A stretch of 54,315 nt of DNA from the NCBI GenBank assembly GCA_016795245.1, contig JAEUIA010000106.1, forward strand, positions 1 through 54,315. The letters are read 5' to 3'. Positions 41,775 to 51,197 of this stretch are shown here, in pieces. Numbering within the stretch: position 1 is the first letter of the stretch; each line of letters opens with the position of its first letter. The stretch is from Planctomycetota bacterium. GTDB taxonomy: Bacteria > Planctomycetota > UBA1135 > GCA-002686595. Both the position numbers and the translations under genes were made by a program. The notes beneath the pieces were generated by a model. It was not told where the DNA came from and made no database searches. It saw nothing but the letters and a program-made list of their open reading frames with translations.

Positions 41775-43748
41775 ATGTCGCTTCCTTTCACAGCCGTCGT
41801 TCTCTCTGCCCTGCTCTTCACCGCGTCCCCCGCTAGCCAGGACGCGCCGCCTGCGCGCGCCTTGTTGCTCGAATTGACGGCGCAACCGCGTCTCGCCGGG
41901 ACGATCGGTTCGCAGATCGGCGCCGACATCGTCGCCAAACACTTGCGCGCGGCCGGATTTCAAGTCGAGATCGACGAGCGCGAAGTCCTGCTCTCCATTC
42001 CGCGCCGCATCGAACTCGAGATCTTCGACGCGCCCGGCGCGACCGAAGCAGTGCACCACCGCTTGGACCGTTTCGATCCGGATGCGATTCCGCCCGGTGA
42101 TCTGCCGCTTTGCAACGGCTGGTCCGCGAGCGGTGAAGTGCGCGCCCAGGTCGTCGACGTCGGCCAAGGCTTGCGCGCCGATTTCGAACGCTTGAAGGCT
42201 GCCGGCGTCGACGTCACCGGTAAGATCGCGCTCGCGCGTTACGGGGGCGCGTACCGCGGCATCAAGGTCGACCTCGCGGCGCAGTACGGTTGCGTTGCGA
42301 CACTCTTGTTCCACGAGCGTCGAGCGGACGGCGAAGTCTGGCCCGCGGGTCCGTGGAAACCGGGCTTCGAAGGCGAGCGCGGTTCGATCTCGCCGATGGG
42401 CCGCACGCCCGGCGATCCTTCGACGCCGGGTTGGGCGTCGCCGAAGCCGGGCGAAAAAGTGCGGCGGCTCGAAGGCCGCGCACTCGCCGAAGCGCTGCCT
42501 GAGATCCCGTGCATTCCGATCGGCTGGGCGGAAGCCGAGAAGATCCTCGCTGCGCTCGCGCCGCGCGAGTTGACCGGCGCAGACCTCAAGACCGCAACGA
42601 AACCGATCGGACCGGGTCCGGCCGAAGTGCGCGTGCTGGTCGATCAGCCGCGCGACTTGCGCACGATCCGCAACGTGATCGCGACGCTCCCGGGCGCGAG
42701 TGCGGACTGCGTCATCGCCGGCAATCACCGCGACGCATGGGTGCGCGGTGCGCACGACGCGGGCTCGGGCACGGTGTCGCTGCTGCGTGCGGCGCAACGC
42801 CTGGGCGAGCGCGCGAAGAGCGGATGGAAGCCCAAGCACACGATCAAACTGTGCTTCTGGGATGCCGAGGAATTCGGCCTGATCGGCAGCACCGAATGGG
42901 GCGAAGCCCATGCCGCGTGGATCAGCGATCACGTGATCGCGTACGTGAACGCCGACGCCGCGGTCACCGGCACGCACTTTCGCGGCACCGACGGCACGCC
43001 GGGGCTGCTTGCGACCTTGAGCGCGGCACTCGAGCGCGTTCCGATGCAGCCGCCGCCCGCGGACGGTGCTCCGAAGACGATGCTCGAGGATTGGGCTCTG
43101 CACTTGAAAGGCAAGGAGCCCCAGATCGGCCTGGCCGGATCGGGCTCCGACTTCGCCGTGTTCCTGCATCATCTCTCGGTGCCCACGCTCGACATCGGGC
43201 TCGGCGGCAATCGCGGCGGGCAGTACCACACCGCCTTCGACGATTTCGCGATGGTCGAGCGCTACCTCGATCCGGGCTTCGTCGGACACGAGATGTGCGG
43301 TCAATTCATGGCCGAATTGCTGACCGAGTTCACCGAGCGCGGCCGGAGTTCCTTCGACGCCGGCGAAGCGGCACGCACGCTGAGCCGCGTTGCACTGCGT
43401 GCGGGCGTCAAGCCTGACGGTTCGCCGACATGGCTGGGACCTGAGCGCGCGCTGCGCATCGCCGAGGCCTTCGATGCGGTCGCGGCTCCCGCGACGGACG
43501 CCCAGGGGCACACGGGTTTCTACCGCGCGCTCGCGCTCGCGGACGGCATCCCCGGGCGCAGTTGGTACAAGAACCCGATCTGGACGCCGGGCCTCGAAGA
43601 CGGCTACGGGTCGGAGACGTTTCCACTGCTCAACCAGCAAGCACAGGTGAACGAGAAGGCGCTCGATGCGGCCGTGGACGAACTCGTCGCGCGCATTCGA
43701 AGCCTGTACACCGCGCCGGTGAAGTCCGCAGTTCCGGCTCCGAAGTAG
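41775..43748 (+). CDS. M28-family zinc peptidase, glutamate carboxypeptidase II/PSMA-like
   Basis: A 657-aa secreted exopeptidase with an N-terminal signal (about 1-21, LPFTAVVLSALLFTASPAS), a PA domain (about 105-260), the M28 catalytic domain and a C-terminal helical dimerisation domain. The co-catalytic zinc ligands are His318 (GNHRDAW), Asp328 (GAHDAGSGT), Glu366 (WDAEEFGLIGS, with Glu365 as the base), Asp394 (YVNADAAV) and His485 (GQYHTAFDDF). All are intact. It should release C-terminal residues from small peptides, possibly acidic ones. It is followed after 6 bp by the ABC exporter pair. Confidence 0.94.
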   Translation: MSLPFTAVVLSALLFTASPASQDAPPARALLLELTAQPRLAGTIGSQIGADIVAKHLRAAGFQVEIDEREVLLSIPRRIELEIFDAPGATEAVHHRLDRFDPDAIPPGDLPLCNGWSASGEVRAQVVDVGQGLRADFERLKAAGVDVTGKIALARYGGAYRGIKVDLAAQYGCVATLLFHERRADGEVWPAGPWKPGFEGERGSISPMGRTPGDPSTPGWASPKPGEKVRRLEGRALAEALPEIPCIPIGWAEAEKILAALAPRELTGADLKTATKPIGPGPAEVRVLVDQPRDLRTIRNVIATLPGASADCVIAGNHRDAWVRGAHDAGSGTVSLLRAAQRLGERAKSGWKPKHTIKLCFWDAEEFGLIGSTEWGEAHAAWISDHVIAYVNADAAVTGTHFRGTDGTPGLLATLSAALERVPMQPPPADGAPKTMLEDWALHLKGKEPQIGLAGSGSDFAVFLHHLSVPTLDIGLGGNRGGQYHTAFDDFAMVERYLDPGFVGHEMCGQFMAELLTEFTERGRSSFDAGEAARTLSRVALRAGVKPDGSPTWLGPERALRIAEAFDAVAAPATDAQGHTGFYRALALADGIPGRSWYKNPIWTPGLEDGYGSETFPLLNQQAQVNEKALDAAVDELVARIRSLYTAPVKSAVPAPK

Positions 43749-43754
43749 GCGCAC

Positions 43755-45503
43755 GTGGCGATTCTGTGGCGGTTTTTCGGGCGCTTTCTGCGCCACAAGC
43801 GGGCGTTGATCGCCGGCTTCCTGGCGATCCCGCTGGGCACGCTGGGTGACGTCGCCATCACCGTTCAGATCGGCAACGCGCTCGATCGATTGAAGGTCGG
43901 ATCGACGACCGAGTTCCTCGCCGGCGTCGTCGCGATCATCATGGGGCTCGCGCTCGTGCGCGGCATTTTTCGTTTCTGTCAGCGCTGGTGGATCGTCGCC
44001 GTTTCGCGCTACGTCGAAAACGAACTGAAGCAGGAGCTGTTCGACAAGCTCGTGTCGCTGCCGTTTTCATTCCACGCCAGGAGCCGCTCGGGCGACGTCG
44101 TGAGTCGCGTCACGTCCGACGTCGAGAACATCCGCATGTTCCTCGGGCCAGGAATGATGTACACGGCCGGCGCCGTCATCATGATCCCAGTCTCGCTGGG
44201 CCTGCTGCTGTCGCTCAACGCACCGCTCGCAGCGACGATGGTCTTGCCGATGATCCTCATGGGGCTCGGCATGAAGGTCTTCACGCCCAAACTGCACGTG
44301 ATCAGCATGGCCGTGCAGGAATCCCTGGCCGACATCGGACACCGTGCCCAGGAGAACTTCGCCGGAATTCGCGTCGTTAAGGGCTACGGGCGCGAGGGTC
44401 AGCAGATCGCGAAGTTCGAGTCCGCGTCGAACAAGAACCGTGAGAACCAGATCAAGCTCGGGCGCTTTCGCGGCCTGACGTCGGCGATCACGCACGCCGC
44501 CAACGACTTCACGTTCGTCGTGATCCTCGTGGTCGGCGGATTGGCGATGATCGATCGCACGCTGCCGGCCGGCGATCTGTTCAAGTTCATCGACCTGACC
44601 TTCAAGGTGTTCTGGCCGATCATCGCGGTCGGCTGGATCGCGGGGATGTACCCGCGCGCACTCGCGAGTGCGCAGCGCATCGACGAATTGCGCGCTGAAC
44701 CGATCGACATCGAGGACAGCGCATCACCGGTCGCGCTCCCCCATGTGCGCGGCGCGCTCAGCCTGCGCGATGTTTCGTTCACCTACCCGGGCACGACGAA
44801 GCCGGCGTTGGATGGGATCACGTTCGACGTCCCGGCCGGCGGCGTCGTCGGCATCGTCGGACCGACGGGCTCGGGCAAGACGACGCTGCTCCTGCTGCTC
44901 GGCCGCCTCTTCGAAGTCACGAACGGCACGATCACCCTCGACGGTGTGCCGGTGCGCGACCTGTCGCTGTCGACCTTGCGCGGGGCGCTCGGGTACGTGC
45001 CGCAGGACAGCTTTCTTTTCAGCGAGCCTTACCGCGACAACGTGAGCTTCGGCGTCGAAGGCTCGCTGACCGACGAGCGCCTGAACGAGGTCATCGCCGA
45101 GGCGTGCATGACCGACGAGGTCGCGCGCTTTCCCAATGGACTCGATCAATTGATCGGCGAGCGCGGTGTCACGCTCTCCGGCGGTCAGCGTCAACGGACG
45201 TGCATCGCGCGTGCTCTGGCGAAGGAACCGCGCATTCTCGTGCTCGATGACGCGCTCTCGGCCGTCGATACGGAGACCGAAACGAAACTGATCGACAACC
45301 TGCATCAGGCAGGCCAAGCCCGCACGGTCGTGATCGCCGCACACCGCTTGAGCTCGGTCGCGCGCGCGGATCGCATCGTCGTACTCGGGCGGGATGGACG
45401 CATCGAAGCCAGCGGCAAGCACAAGGACCTGCTCGCGCGCGAGGGTTGGTACCGTGACACCTGGACGCGCCAGCAAGCGCAGGACGAGTTGTCGGTCCTA
45501 TGA
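43755..45503 (+). CDS. ABC exporter half-transporter, MdlA-like (degenerate-site Walker B)
   Basis: A 582-aa TMD-NBD protein. Six helices (about 15-300) precede Walker A GPTGSGKT (369-376), signature LSGGQ (474-478), Walker B ILVLDDALSAVD and AHRLSS. The residue after the Walker B Asp498 is Asp499, not the catalytic Glu, as in MdlA-type subunits of heterodimeric exporters. The next gene encodes the complementary subunit with Glu but a degenerate signature, so the two form one asymmetric transporter. It starts at GTG, 6 bp after the M28 peptidase, and overlaps the partner by ATGA. The substrate is unknown; drugs, lipids and peptides are all known for the class. Confidence 0.92.
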   Translation: MAILWRFFGRFLRHKRALIAGFLAIPLGTLGDVAITVQIGNALDRLKVGSTTEFLAGVVAIIMGLALVRGIFRFCQRWWIVAVSRYVENELKQELFDKLVSLPFSFHARSRSGDVVSRVTSDVENIRMFLGPGMMYTAGAVIMIPVSLGLLLSLNAPLAATMVLPMILMGLGMKVFTPKLHVISMAVQESLADIGHRAQENFAGIRVVKGYGREGQQIAKFESASNKNRENQIKLGRFRGLTSAITHAANDFTFVVILVVGGLAMIDRTLPAGDLFKFIDLTFKVFWPIIAVGWIAGMYPRALASAQRIDELRAEPIDIEDSASPVALPHVRGALSLRDVSFTYPGTTKPALDGITFDVPAGGVVGIVGPTGSGKTTLLLLLGRLFEVTNGTITLDGVPVRDLSLSTLRGALGYVPQDSFLFSEPYRDNVSFGVEGSLTDERLNEVIAEACMTDEVARFPNGLDQLIGERGVTLSGGQRQRTCIARALAKEPRILVLDDALSAVDTETETKLIDNLHQAGQARTVVIAAHRLSSVARADRIVVLGRDGRIEASGKHKDLLAREGWYRDTWTRQQAQDELSVL

Positions 45504-47344
45504 GCGCCGCCCAGAAGAACGCCGACGATCCGTTCGACGACTACGTCGCGACGAAGAGTTGGGACAGCTCGCTCCTGCGACGCCTGCTGCGCTTCGTGCG
45601 ACCGCACGCGGGGCTGTTCGTGAAGAGCTTCGTGGTGCTGTCCGTCTTGTTCGCACTCGACCTCGTCGGTCCGTGGCTGTGGAAACGCGCCATCGATGGC
45701 CCGGTCTCGGCCGCAGTGGCGGCGCGCGCGACGGCCGACGCCACAGGAACGGTCGCTGATATCGCGCCGTTCATGTCGCAGTTCTGGATGTGGATGGGCG
45801 TCTACGTCGGCGTCGTGCTGTTCTCGATCTGGTTTCGGTATCTGGAGGTCGCGCAACTCAACCGCACAGGTCAGGTCGTGATCTCGGACTTGCGCACGAA
45901 GCTCTTCGCGCACATTCAGTCGCTGGATCTCTCTTTTTTCGACAAGCGCCCGACGGGCTCGCTGGTAACGCGCGTCACATCCGACGTCGAGAACCTGAAC
46001 GAGATGTTCACGTCGGGCATCATCGTGTTGCTGTTCGACCTGGTGAAGGTCGTGGCCTTGCTCGCGATCTTGTTCACGCTCGACGCGCAGTTGGCCGCAG
46101 TCGTCCTGGCCGGTACGCCGGTCTTGATCGGCATCTCGATCGCGTTCCGCGGCGGAGCACGCAACGCGCACCGCGCCGTGCGCGCGCGGCTGTCCCGCTT
46201 GAACGGGTATTTGCAAGAAGTGTTGCAGGGTATTCGCGTCGTGCAGGTGTTTCGGCGCGAGCGCCAGGTCTCGCAGCGGTTCGCCGATCACCTCGCCGGC
46301 TACTTGAAGGCCAACCTGCGCACGATCTTCTTGTTCGCGCTGTTCTTTCCGGCGATCGACCTCGCGGTGACGTTGATCCAGAGTTCGACCTTGTGGATCG
46401 GCGGCATCGGGATCGCGCAAGGCGAGCTGACCTACGGTGAGTTCGTGCAGTTCTGGTTCTACGTCGCGATGCTCGTTTCGCCGATCCGCGAGCTGGGCGA
46501 ACGCTACAACGTGCTGCAGAGCGCGTTCGCCTCTTCCGAACGCATCTTCCAGGTGCTCGACACCCGGTCGGCGGTCGCGGACGGTGATCGACGCCTGGAC
46601 CGCTCGCTGGCCGGTCACGTGCGCTTCGAGAACGTGTCGTTCAGTTACGACGGCACGGTCGAAGTCTTGACCGACGTCAGCTTCGAGATCAAACCCGGGC
46701 ACACGATCGCCGTCGTCGGCGCGACCGGCGGCGGTAAGTCGACGATCGTGAACCTGCTCTTGCGCTTCTACGATCCCACGCGCGGCCGCATCACGCTCGA
46801 CGGCGTCGACCTGCGTGAACTCGATCTGGCCGAGCTGCGCCGCAATTTCGGCCTCGTCCTGCAAGAGGACTTCCTGTTCGCGGGCACGATCCACGAAAAT
46901 CTCGTCATGGATCGCCTCGAGATCACCGACGAAGCGTTGGAAGAAGCGCTCGAAGCCTCGCGCGCCGACGAAGTCATCGCGCGCCTGCCGGCCGGTCTCG
47001 CGTCCCCCGTCGCCGAACGCGGCGCCACGTTCTCGACCGGCGAGCGCCAACTGCTCGCGATCGCGCGTGCGCTGGCAGGCTCGCCCAAGATCGTGATCCT
47101 CGACGAAGCCACTGCGTCCGTCGATTCGGGCACCGAGGCCAAGATCGAGGCCGCCACGCGCCAACTCCTGCTCGGCAAGAGCGCCCTGGTCGTCGCCCAC
47201 CGCCTCTCGACCGTGCGCCGTGCTGATCAGATCCTGGTCATGCACAAGGGTCGCCTGCGCGAGCGCGGCACACACGACGAGTTGATCGCCCAGTCCGGCA
47301 TCTACGCGCGCCTACATGAGATGCAGTTCGCACCGAGTGCATGA
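45500..47344 (+). CDS. ABC exporter half-transporter, MdlB-like (degenerate signature)
   Basis: A 614-aa TMD-NBD protein with an N-terminal acidic extension (QKNADDPFDDYV), six helices (about 38-335) and an NBD. Walker A is GATGGGKS (407-414), and Walker B is IVILDEATASVD with Asp535-Glu536 intact. The ABC signature is FSTGERQ (511-517) instead of LSGGQ. With the preceding subunit, one ATP site combines this intact Walker B with LSGGQ, and the other combines Asp499 with FSTGE: one catalytic and one degenerate site. ATG 45500 overlaps the upstream stop by 4 bp, so equal synthesis is expected. It converges with the GT9 gene; the 117-bp gap holds nothing I recognise. Confidence 0.92.
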   Translation: MSAAQKNADDPFDDYVATKSWDSSLLRRLLRFVRPHAGLFVKSFVVLSVLFALDLVGPWLWKRAIDGPVSAAVAARATADATGTVADIAPFMSQFWMWMGVYVGVVLFSIWFRYLEVAQLNRTGQVVISDLRTKLFAHIQSLDLSFFDKRPTGSLVTRVTSDVENLNEMFTSGIIVLLFDLVKVVALLAILFTLDAQLAAVVLAGTPVLIGISIAFRGGARNAHRAVRARLSRLNGYLQEVLQGIRVVQVFRRERQVSQRFADHLAGYLKANLRTIFLFALFFPAIDLAVTLIQSSTLWIGGIGIAQGELTYGEFVQFWFYVAMLVSPIRELGERYNVLQSAFASSERIFQVLDTRSAVADGDRRLDRSLAGHVRFENVSFSYDGTVEVLTDVSFEIKPGHTIAVVGATGGGKSTIVNLLLRFYDPTRGRITLDGVDLRELDLAELRRNFGLVLQEDFLFAGTIHENLVMDRLEITDEALEEALEASRADEVIARLPAGLASPVAERGATFSTGERQLLAIARALAGSPKIVILDEATASVDSGTEAKIEAATRQLLLGKSALVVAHRLSTVRRADQILVMHKGRLRERGTHDELIAQSGIYARLHEMQFAPSA

Positions 47345-47461
47345 GGCGCGATACCTGCGCCGTGCAAGTGGCGCGAGCGCGAGTGTGAGAACCCATCGGA
47401 AATTCTTCGCGGATCTTGAAGCCGGCGTGCGCCCGACTTGAAAGGGCGGACATCGGCCTGA

Positions 47462-48511
47462 TCAAGCGCGCTTCGCGATCGCGAGTTGGCGCAGCACCGC
47501 CGCCGCAAGGCGTCCGGGCGTGATCGACGAGTTGTCGGCGTCGGGTTTGTACGAGCAGTAGTCGGGAGCTGTGCTCACGACCTTTTCGCCCAGGCCGTAG
47601 AGTTCGATCTCGGCGGCGGACGTGGGTGCGTAGAAGGAGACGCTGCGTACGTCGCGCGCGATCGCCATGTGCAGGGCGAGCGAATCGCTGGTCACGAGCA
47701 CGTCGCACAACTCGACGAGCGCTGCGAAATCGAACAGCGAGTTCTTGGTGCCGCCGTCGATCGCGGAAGGACCGATGCCCGAGAGGATCGCGTCGTTGCG
47801 CGGGCCTTCGCTCTCGCCGCCGAGGACGAGGAAGCGCACCTTGCCCTTCAATTCGCGCGTCAGGAGTCGCGCGAGGGCGATCGTGCGCTCGACCGGGAGT
47901 TGTTTGGAGAGCCACCGACCGCCGGCGCCGGTGTTGAGGCCGATCAGCGGCACGCCGGCGTCGATCTTGTGATGTCCGCTGAAGGCAAGCGCGCGCGCGG
48001 TCGAGGCACGCGGCACGTGCAGCTCCGGCTTGCCCGGCTCGATGCCCAGCATGGCGGCGTAGATCGCGGGCTGACTCAGCGTGTTTTCGATCTTCAGTTC
48101 GTCGGCGCGAGCCTTGCCGTGCACCGATAAGAGCCCCATGTCGAACCACGGCGCCGTGTCGCTCGTGTACGCCAGCGAACCATTCACGCGCGCGTACGCG
48201 CCGTGCAGGGACTCGGTGTTCAGCGACGACGCGAGACAGCACAGCGGTCGCTCGTCGTCGAGCGAGATCACGCGTTCGAACGGGCGCTCGGACAGCGCAT
48301 CGATGGCCTGATTGACCTCGGATGGAATCTTGGGGTCGAGCGCGATCACGCCGGTCAAGAGCGGATGCGTACGCAACAAGTCGACCGCCGCAGGGGCTGT
48401 GATCCACAGGATGCGCGCACCCTCGTGCCGCGCCGCCAATCCCGGCAGTATGGAAGTCGTACGCAGGACGTCCCCCAGCGCCGCCGTCTTGATGATGAGG
48501 ATCTCGCTCAC
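47462..48511 (-). CDS. Glycosyltransferase family 9
   Basis: A 349-aa GT9 protein with the typical opening MSEILIIKTAALGDVLRTTS, a central PLIGLNTGAGGRWLSKQ (donor-phosphate contact in the family) and VTSDSLALHMAIARDVRSVSFYAPTSAAEIELYG. It resembles ADP-heptose:LPS heptosyltransferases, but lacks the Cys-rich tail of the other two GT9 proteins here and has YCSYKP in its place. It may add a different sugar or act on another glycan. It starts with GTG 73 bp after the unknown 125-aa gene. Confidence 0.88.
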   Translation of the reverse strand: MSEILIIKTAALGDVLRTTSILPGLAARHEGARILWITAPAAVDLLRTHPLLTGVIALDPKIPSEVNQAIDALSERPFERVISLDDERPLCCLASSLNTESLHGAYARVNGSLAYTSDTAPWFDMGLLSVHGKARADELKIENTLSQPAIYAAMLGIEPGKPELHVPRASTARALAFSGHHKIDAGVPLIGLNTGAGGRWLSKQLPVERTIALARLLTRELKGKVRFLVLGGESEGPRNDAILSGIGPSAIDGGTKNSLFDFAALVELCDVLVTSDSLALHMAIARDVRSVSFYAPTSAAEIELYGLGEKVVSTAPDYCSYKPDADNSSITPGRLAAAVLRQLAIAKRA

Positions 48512-48584
48512 GACTCTTGTGGTCTACCTTCGGCGCGGAAACGCATTCTCTTGAACGGCAGCGTCCGAAGTCGGGCGGGATGCG

Positions 48585-48962
48585 TCAACGCTTTCGCAGC
48601 GGAACCTTGAGCGAAACCAGGCGCCGCTGCACGCCCCCCTTCAGACGCTCGTCGTGCGGGAGCTTGCGGACCTGATTGAAGCGCTCGACGGCAGTGCGAC
48701 CGTACACGGGCTGGATCCAACTCTGGTGCTTCTGGAAGACTTTGCCCGGTCGCAGCCCGGCGCGCTCGAGCAGCCGCCGCGCTTCGTCGAGTTCGGTACG
48801 ATCGCGCAGGACGAGGCGGACTTCCCAGCCCTTCTTGTAGAACTGGTGGCCCTCGTCGACGCGCGCGAAGCTCGGACCGCGCGTGTATCCGTTGCGCGCG
48901 AAGAGCTGCACGAGACGCCGCGGGAGAAGCTCCGCGTTCCGCGCACCACGATTCTTCGTCAT
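48585..48962 (-). CDS. Conserved-looking hypothetical protein, basic, 125 aa
   Basis: I do not recognise this protein. It is very basic (many Arg and Lys), with no membrane segment, and opens MTKNRGARNAELLPRRLVQL. The middle (WEVRLVLRDRTELDEARRLL, then RAGLRPGKVFQKHQSW) reads like a compact beta-alpha fold, and the end is RLVSLKVPLRKR. The charge suggests nucleic-acid or ribosome binding; that is inference. It has its own GCTATCCTGCG promoter-like motif, so it may be transcribed apart from the AOR fusion gene upstream (79 bp). It shows the codon use of its neighbours and looks like a real gene. Confidence 0.7.
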   Translation of the reverse strand: MTKNRGARNAELLPRRLVQLFARNGYTRGPSFARVDEGHQFYKKGWEVRLVLRDRTELDEARRLLERAGLRPGKVFQKHQSWIQPVYGRTAVERFNQVRKLPHDERLKGGVQRRLVSLKVPLRKR

Positions 48963-49026
48963 GCCAGCCTCCTCTGCGGTGTCGAGCGCACCGCTTGCGA
49001 GTCTTCCGGCTCCGGCCGGTCGCCGC

Positions 49027-49032
49027 AGGATA
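49027..49032 (-). promoter_or_regulatory. Putative -10 element TATCCT of the 125-aa gene
   Basis: Minus-strand TATCCT in GCTATCCTGCG, identical over 11 bases to the motif before the APC permease gene. It gives a leader of about 55-60 bases to ATG 48962. Confidence 0.4.
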
Positions 49033-49040
49033 GCACGTTT

Positions 49041-51110
49041 TCAGCCGCCGCCGACCGCGATCACGAGGTCGATGCGATCGCCGTCGAAAACCAGATCGGA
49101 GGGCTCCAAGCGCACACCTCCGCGCCACGCCTGGGGCACGGGCCGACCGTCGAGCACGAGCCAGCGGGCGGCACGCGGAACCCGCTGCGCCAGGTCCGCG
49201 ATGCACTCGTCGAGACGTGCGGGCAACTCGCGCGCGAGAACGCGGTCCCCCGCCAGTGCGGCGTTCAGGGGCCCTCGGGTCAGAAATGCGACGCGTCCGA
49301 GCGTGTGCGTCGAAGACTCTACGCGGGCGGCGTAGGCCGGCGCTATTGCGCCCTCGAGTTCGCCGCCGATCTCGAGCAGCGCGACGTCGCCGATCAGCGC
49401 GAGTGCCTGGCGAGCAGGCGTTCCGTCGGTATCGAGTCCGCGCAAGCGCGCGTACTCGGGGATCAGCGCCGGGTGCTCGAGCGCAGGATCCACTCGCAGG
49501 ATCGATGCGGTGCGTGTCGTGCGCTTCAACAACTGGATCGACGCTCCCAACGCGAGCAACGCGCGGCCGCAGTCGGGTTCCGCCGCGATCGAGGGCGGTG
49601 CGATCCAGCGCGCGAGTTCCGCGACGGTGCACACGCCGTCCGACAACAGTCCTGCGGCCGAGAACGCGCAAAACCCCGACGCATCCACGGCCGCGACGAG
49701 GTTCTCGTGCCACCACACGATGCGACCCTTGCCCGCGGGATCGCGCGGATCCTCGGCGCCGAGCGGCAACGGCAGACCGTCCATGGCCGCCACCAATTGT
49801 GCGCGCGACGCTGCGTCGACGGCGAGAAAAGGGAATGTGCGCATCGGGTCGGTCCCGGGCGGACTGATCGCGGCAGCGAGTCGAACCGCCAGATTCTGCG
49901 AGCGCGGCTGCTTCTCCCTGCGGCGCGAGGCTACGCCTAGAGCTTGTGCTGCTCGGTGCGCACCGAGCGCCAGAGTCGCGCCGATTCCGCGCCGCATCAC
50001 GATGTCGTCGAGTCGGCGCAGCGCGCCGGAGAGCGTCAGATCCTCGTCGACGAGCGCCAGGACGTGGCCTGCTTCCTTGGCGTCGAGCGCGAGTTCGTCG
50101 CAGCGCTCGAGCACGACGCGCGCGTCGTCGACCGACAGCCCGAGCGGCTCGGCGAGCCCAGAAATCGCACCAAAGCGGCCCAAGTGCCGCGTCGTTCCGC
50201 GTGGATGCCCGCGCTCGAACACCAGCCCGCACGGCGTCGGACAGCCGTCGCAGCCCTTCTTCGCGACGCTGTCTGAAACGAGAGCTTCGAACTGTGCAGG
50301 GTGGTTGTGCGATTCGCCCGCGAGAGCGGCGCGTTGTGCGAGTTCCAACGTTCCGCCTGCGGCACGCGCGCGCAGACGCGGCGAGCGCAGCAACGCGCGC
50401 TGCAGTTCGCGATCACGAATCGCGCGCGCGGGATCCGGTTCGACCGGCGCCGCCAGGACGACGACGGCCTTCAACCCGAGTGCGCCGAAAACGGCACCCA
50501 GCCCGCCGCGCCCGACGAAACTGGGCGGTTGGTCGAGCGAAGCGATGCTCGCGAACGCGACCCCCGCTTCGCCCGCTGCGCCGATCACGAGACCGGCGCG
50601 CGTGCCGAAGCGTTCTTCGAGCAACTCGGCGGAGGCGCGTGGATCGGCGCCGACGAGGCGATCATCGACGACGAAGTCGATCGCGCCGGCAGTCCCGACG
50701 ACGAGCACGACGCCCTGCGCGCCGGTCGTGCCCGACAACAACAGCGCATCGGCGACCGCGGCCAACGCGCGGGCAAAAGGGCCGCCGATCTGGCCCTCGG
50801 CGATCGCGCCGGAGAGCGGTGCGCGCGCCAGCACGCTCGTGCGCGCCGCCGTCGGGAGAGCCGCGCGCACCGCCTCGCCGACCGCGAACACGAGCGGAGT
50901 CGCGGCGTCGGGCTGATCGCGCAAGGCGCGTTGGATCAGCGCATGAGCGAGTGCGCTGCCCGAGGCCAGCCCCACGCGCTCGAGCGCGGGATCCAGGTCG
51001 GCGTACGGCTCCAGGCCAGCCCCCGTGCTTCCGCGCGCAGCGAAAGCCCGCGTCAAATCGACGCGCAGGACGCGCGGACGAGCTCCCACTTCGACGCCAA
51101 GACTCGACAT
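49041..51110 (-). CDS. Aldehyde ferredoxin oxidoreductase-like protein fused to a MoaD/ThiS-like C-terminal domain
   Basis: A 689-aa protein. The N-terminal 600 residues resemble tungsten-bispterin aldehyde:ferredoxin oxidoreductases. VLRVDLTRAF is the usual opening and FVGRGGLGAVFGALGLKAVVV the conserved cofactor-domain segment. The [4Fe-4S] ligands are Cys287, Cys290 and Cys294 (CDGCPTPC), plus probably Cys481 (GFCAFS). The last 85 residues form a ubiquitin-like beta-grasp domain ending VFDGDRIDLVIAVGGG, the C-terminal GG hallmark of MoaD/ThiS sulfur carriers. The segment between the opening and residue 95 is shorter and more divergent than usual. ATG 51110 is preferred over TTG 51119. No other pterin gene is nearby. 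The fusion is unusual, and activity is uncertain. Confidence 0.85.
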   Translation of the reverse strand: MSSLGVEVGARPRVLRVDLTRAFAARGSTGAGLEPYADLDPALERVGLASGSALAHALIQRALRDQPDAATPLVFAVGEAVRAALPTAARTSVLARAPLSGAIAEGQIGGPFARALAAVADALLLSGTTGAQGVVLVVGTAGAIDFVVDDRLVGADPRASAELLEERFGTRAGLVIGAAGEAGVAFASIASLDQPPSFVGRGGLGAVFGALGLKAVVVLAAPVEPDPARAIRDRELQRALLRSPRLRARAAGGTLELAQRAALAGESHNHPAQFEALVSDSVAKKGCDGCPTPCGLVFERGHPRGTTRHLGRFGAISGLAEPLGLSVDDARVVLERCDELALDAKEAGHVLALVDEDLTLSGALRRLDDIVMRRGIGATLALGAHRAAQALGVASRRREKQPRSQNLAVRLAAAISPPGTDPMRTFPFLAVDAASRAQLVAAMDGLPLPLGAEDPRDPAGKGRIVWWHENLVAAVDASGFCAFSAAGLLSDGVCTVAELARWIAPPSIAAEPDCGRALLALGASIQLLKRTTRTASILRVDPALEHPALIPEYARLRGLDTDGTPARQALALIGDVALLEIGGELEGAIAPAYAARVESSTHTLGRVAFLTRGPLNAALAGDRVLARELPARLDECIADLAQRVPRAARWLVLDGRPVPQAWRGGVRLEPSDLVFDGDRIDLVIAVGGG

Positions 51111-51197
51111 GTGCTCCAATCGTACTGGCGCCGGAGCTTTTTGACCTCGACCAACGTGCGGTTCGCGGTTACGTAGTGGGTAGCGCGAGAACTCACC

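Noticed and set aside
41760..43796. A 678-codon minus-strand frame opposite the M28 peptidase gene
   Set aside because: Shadow frame; the plus strand has all zinc ligands.
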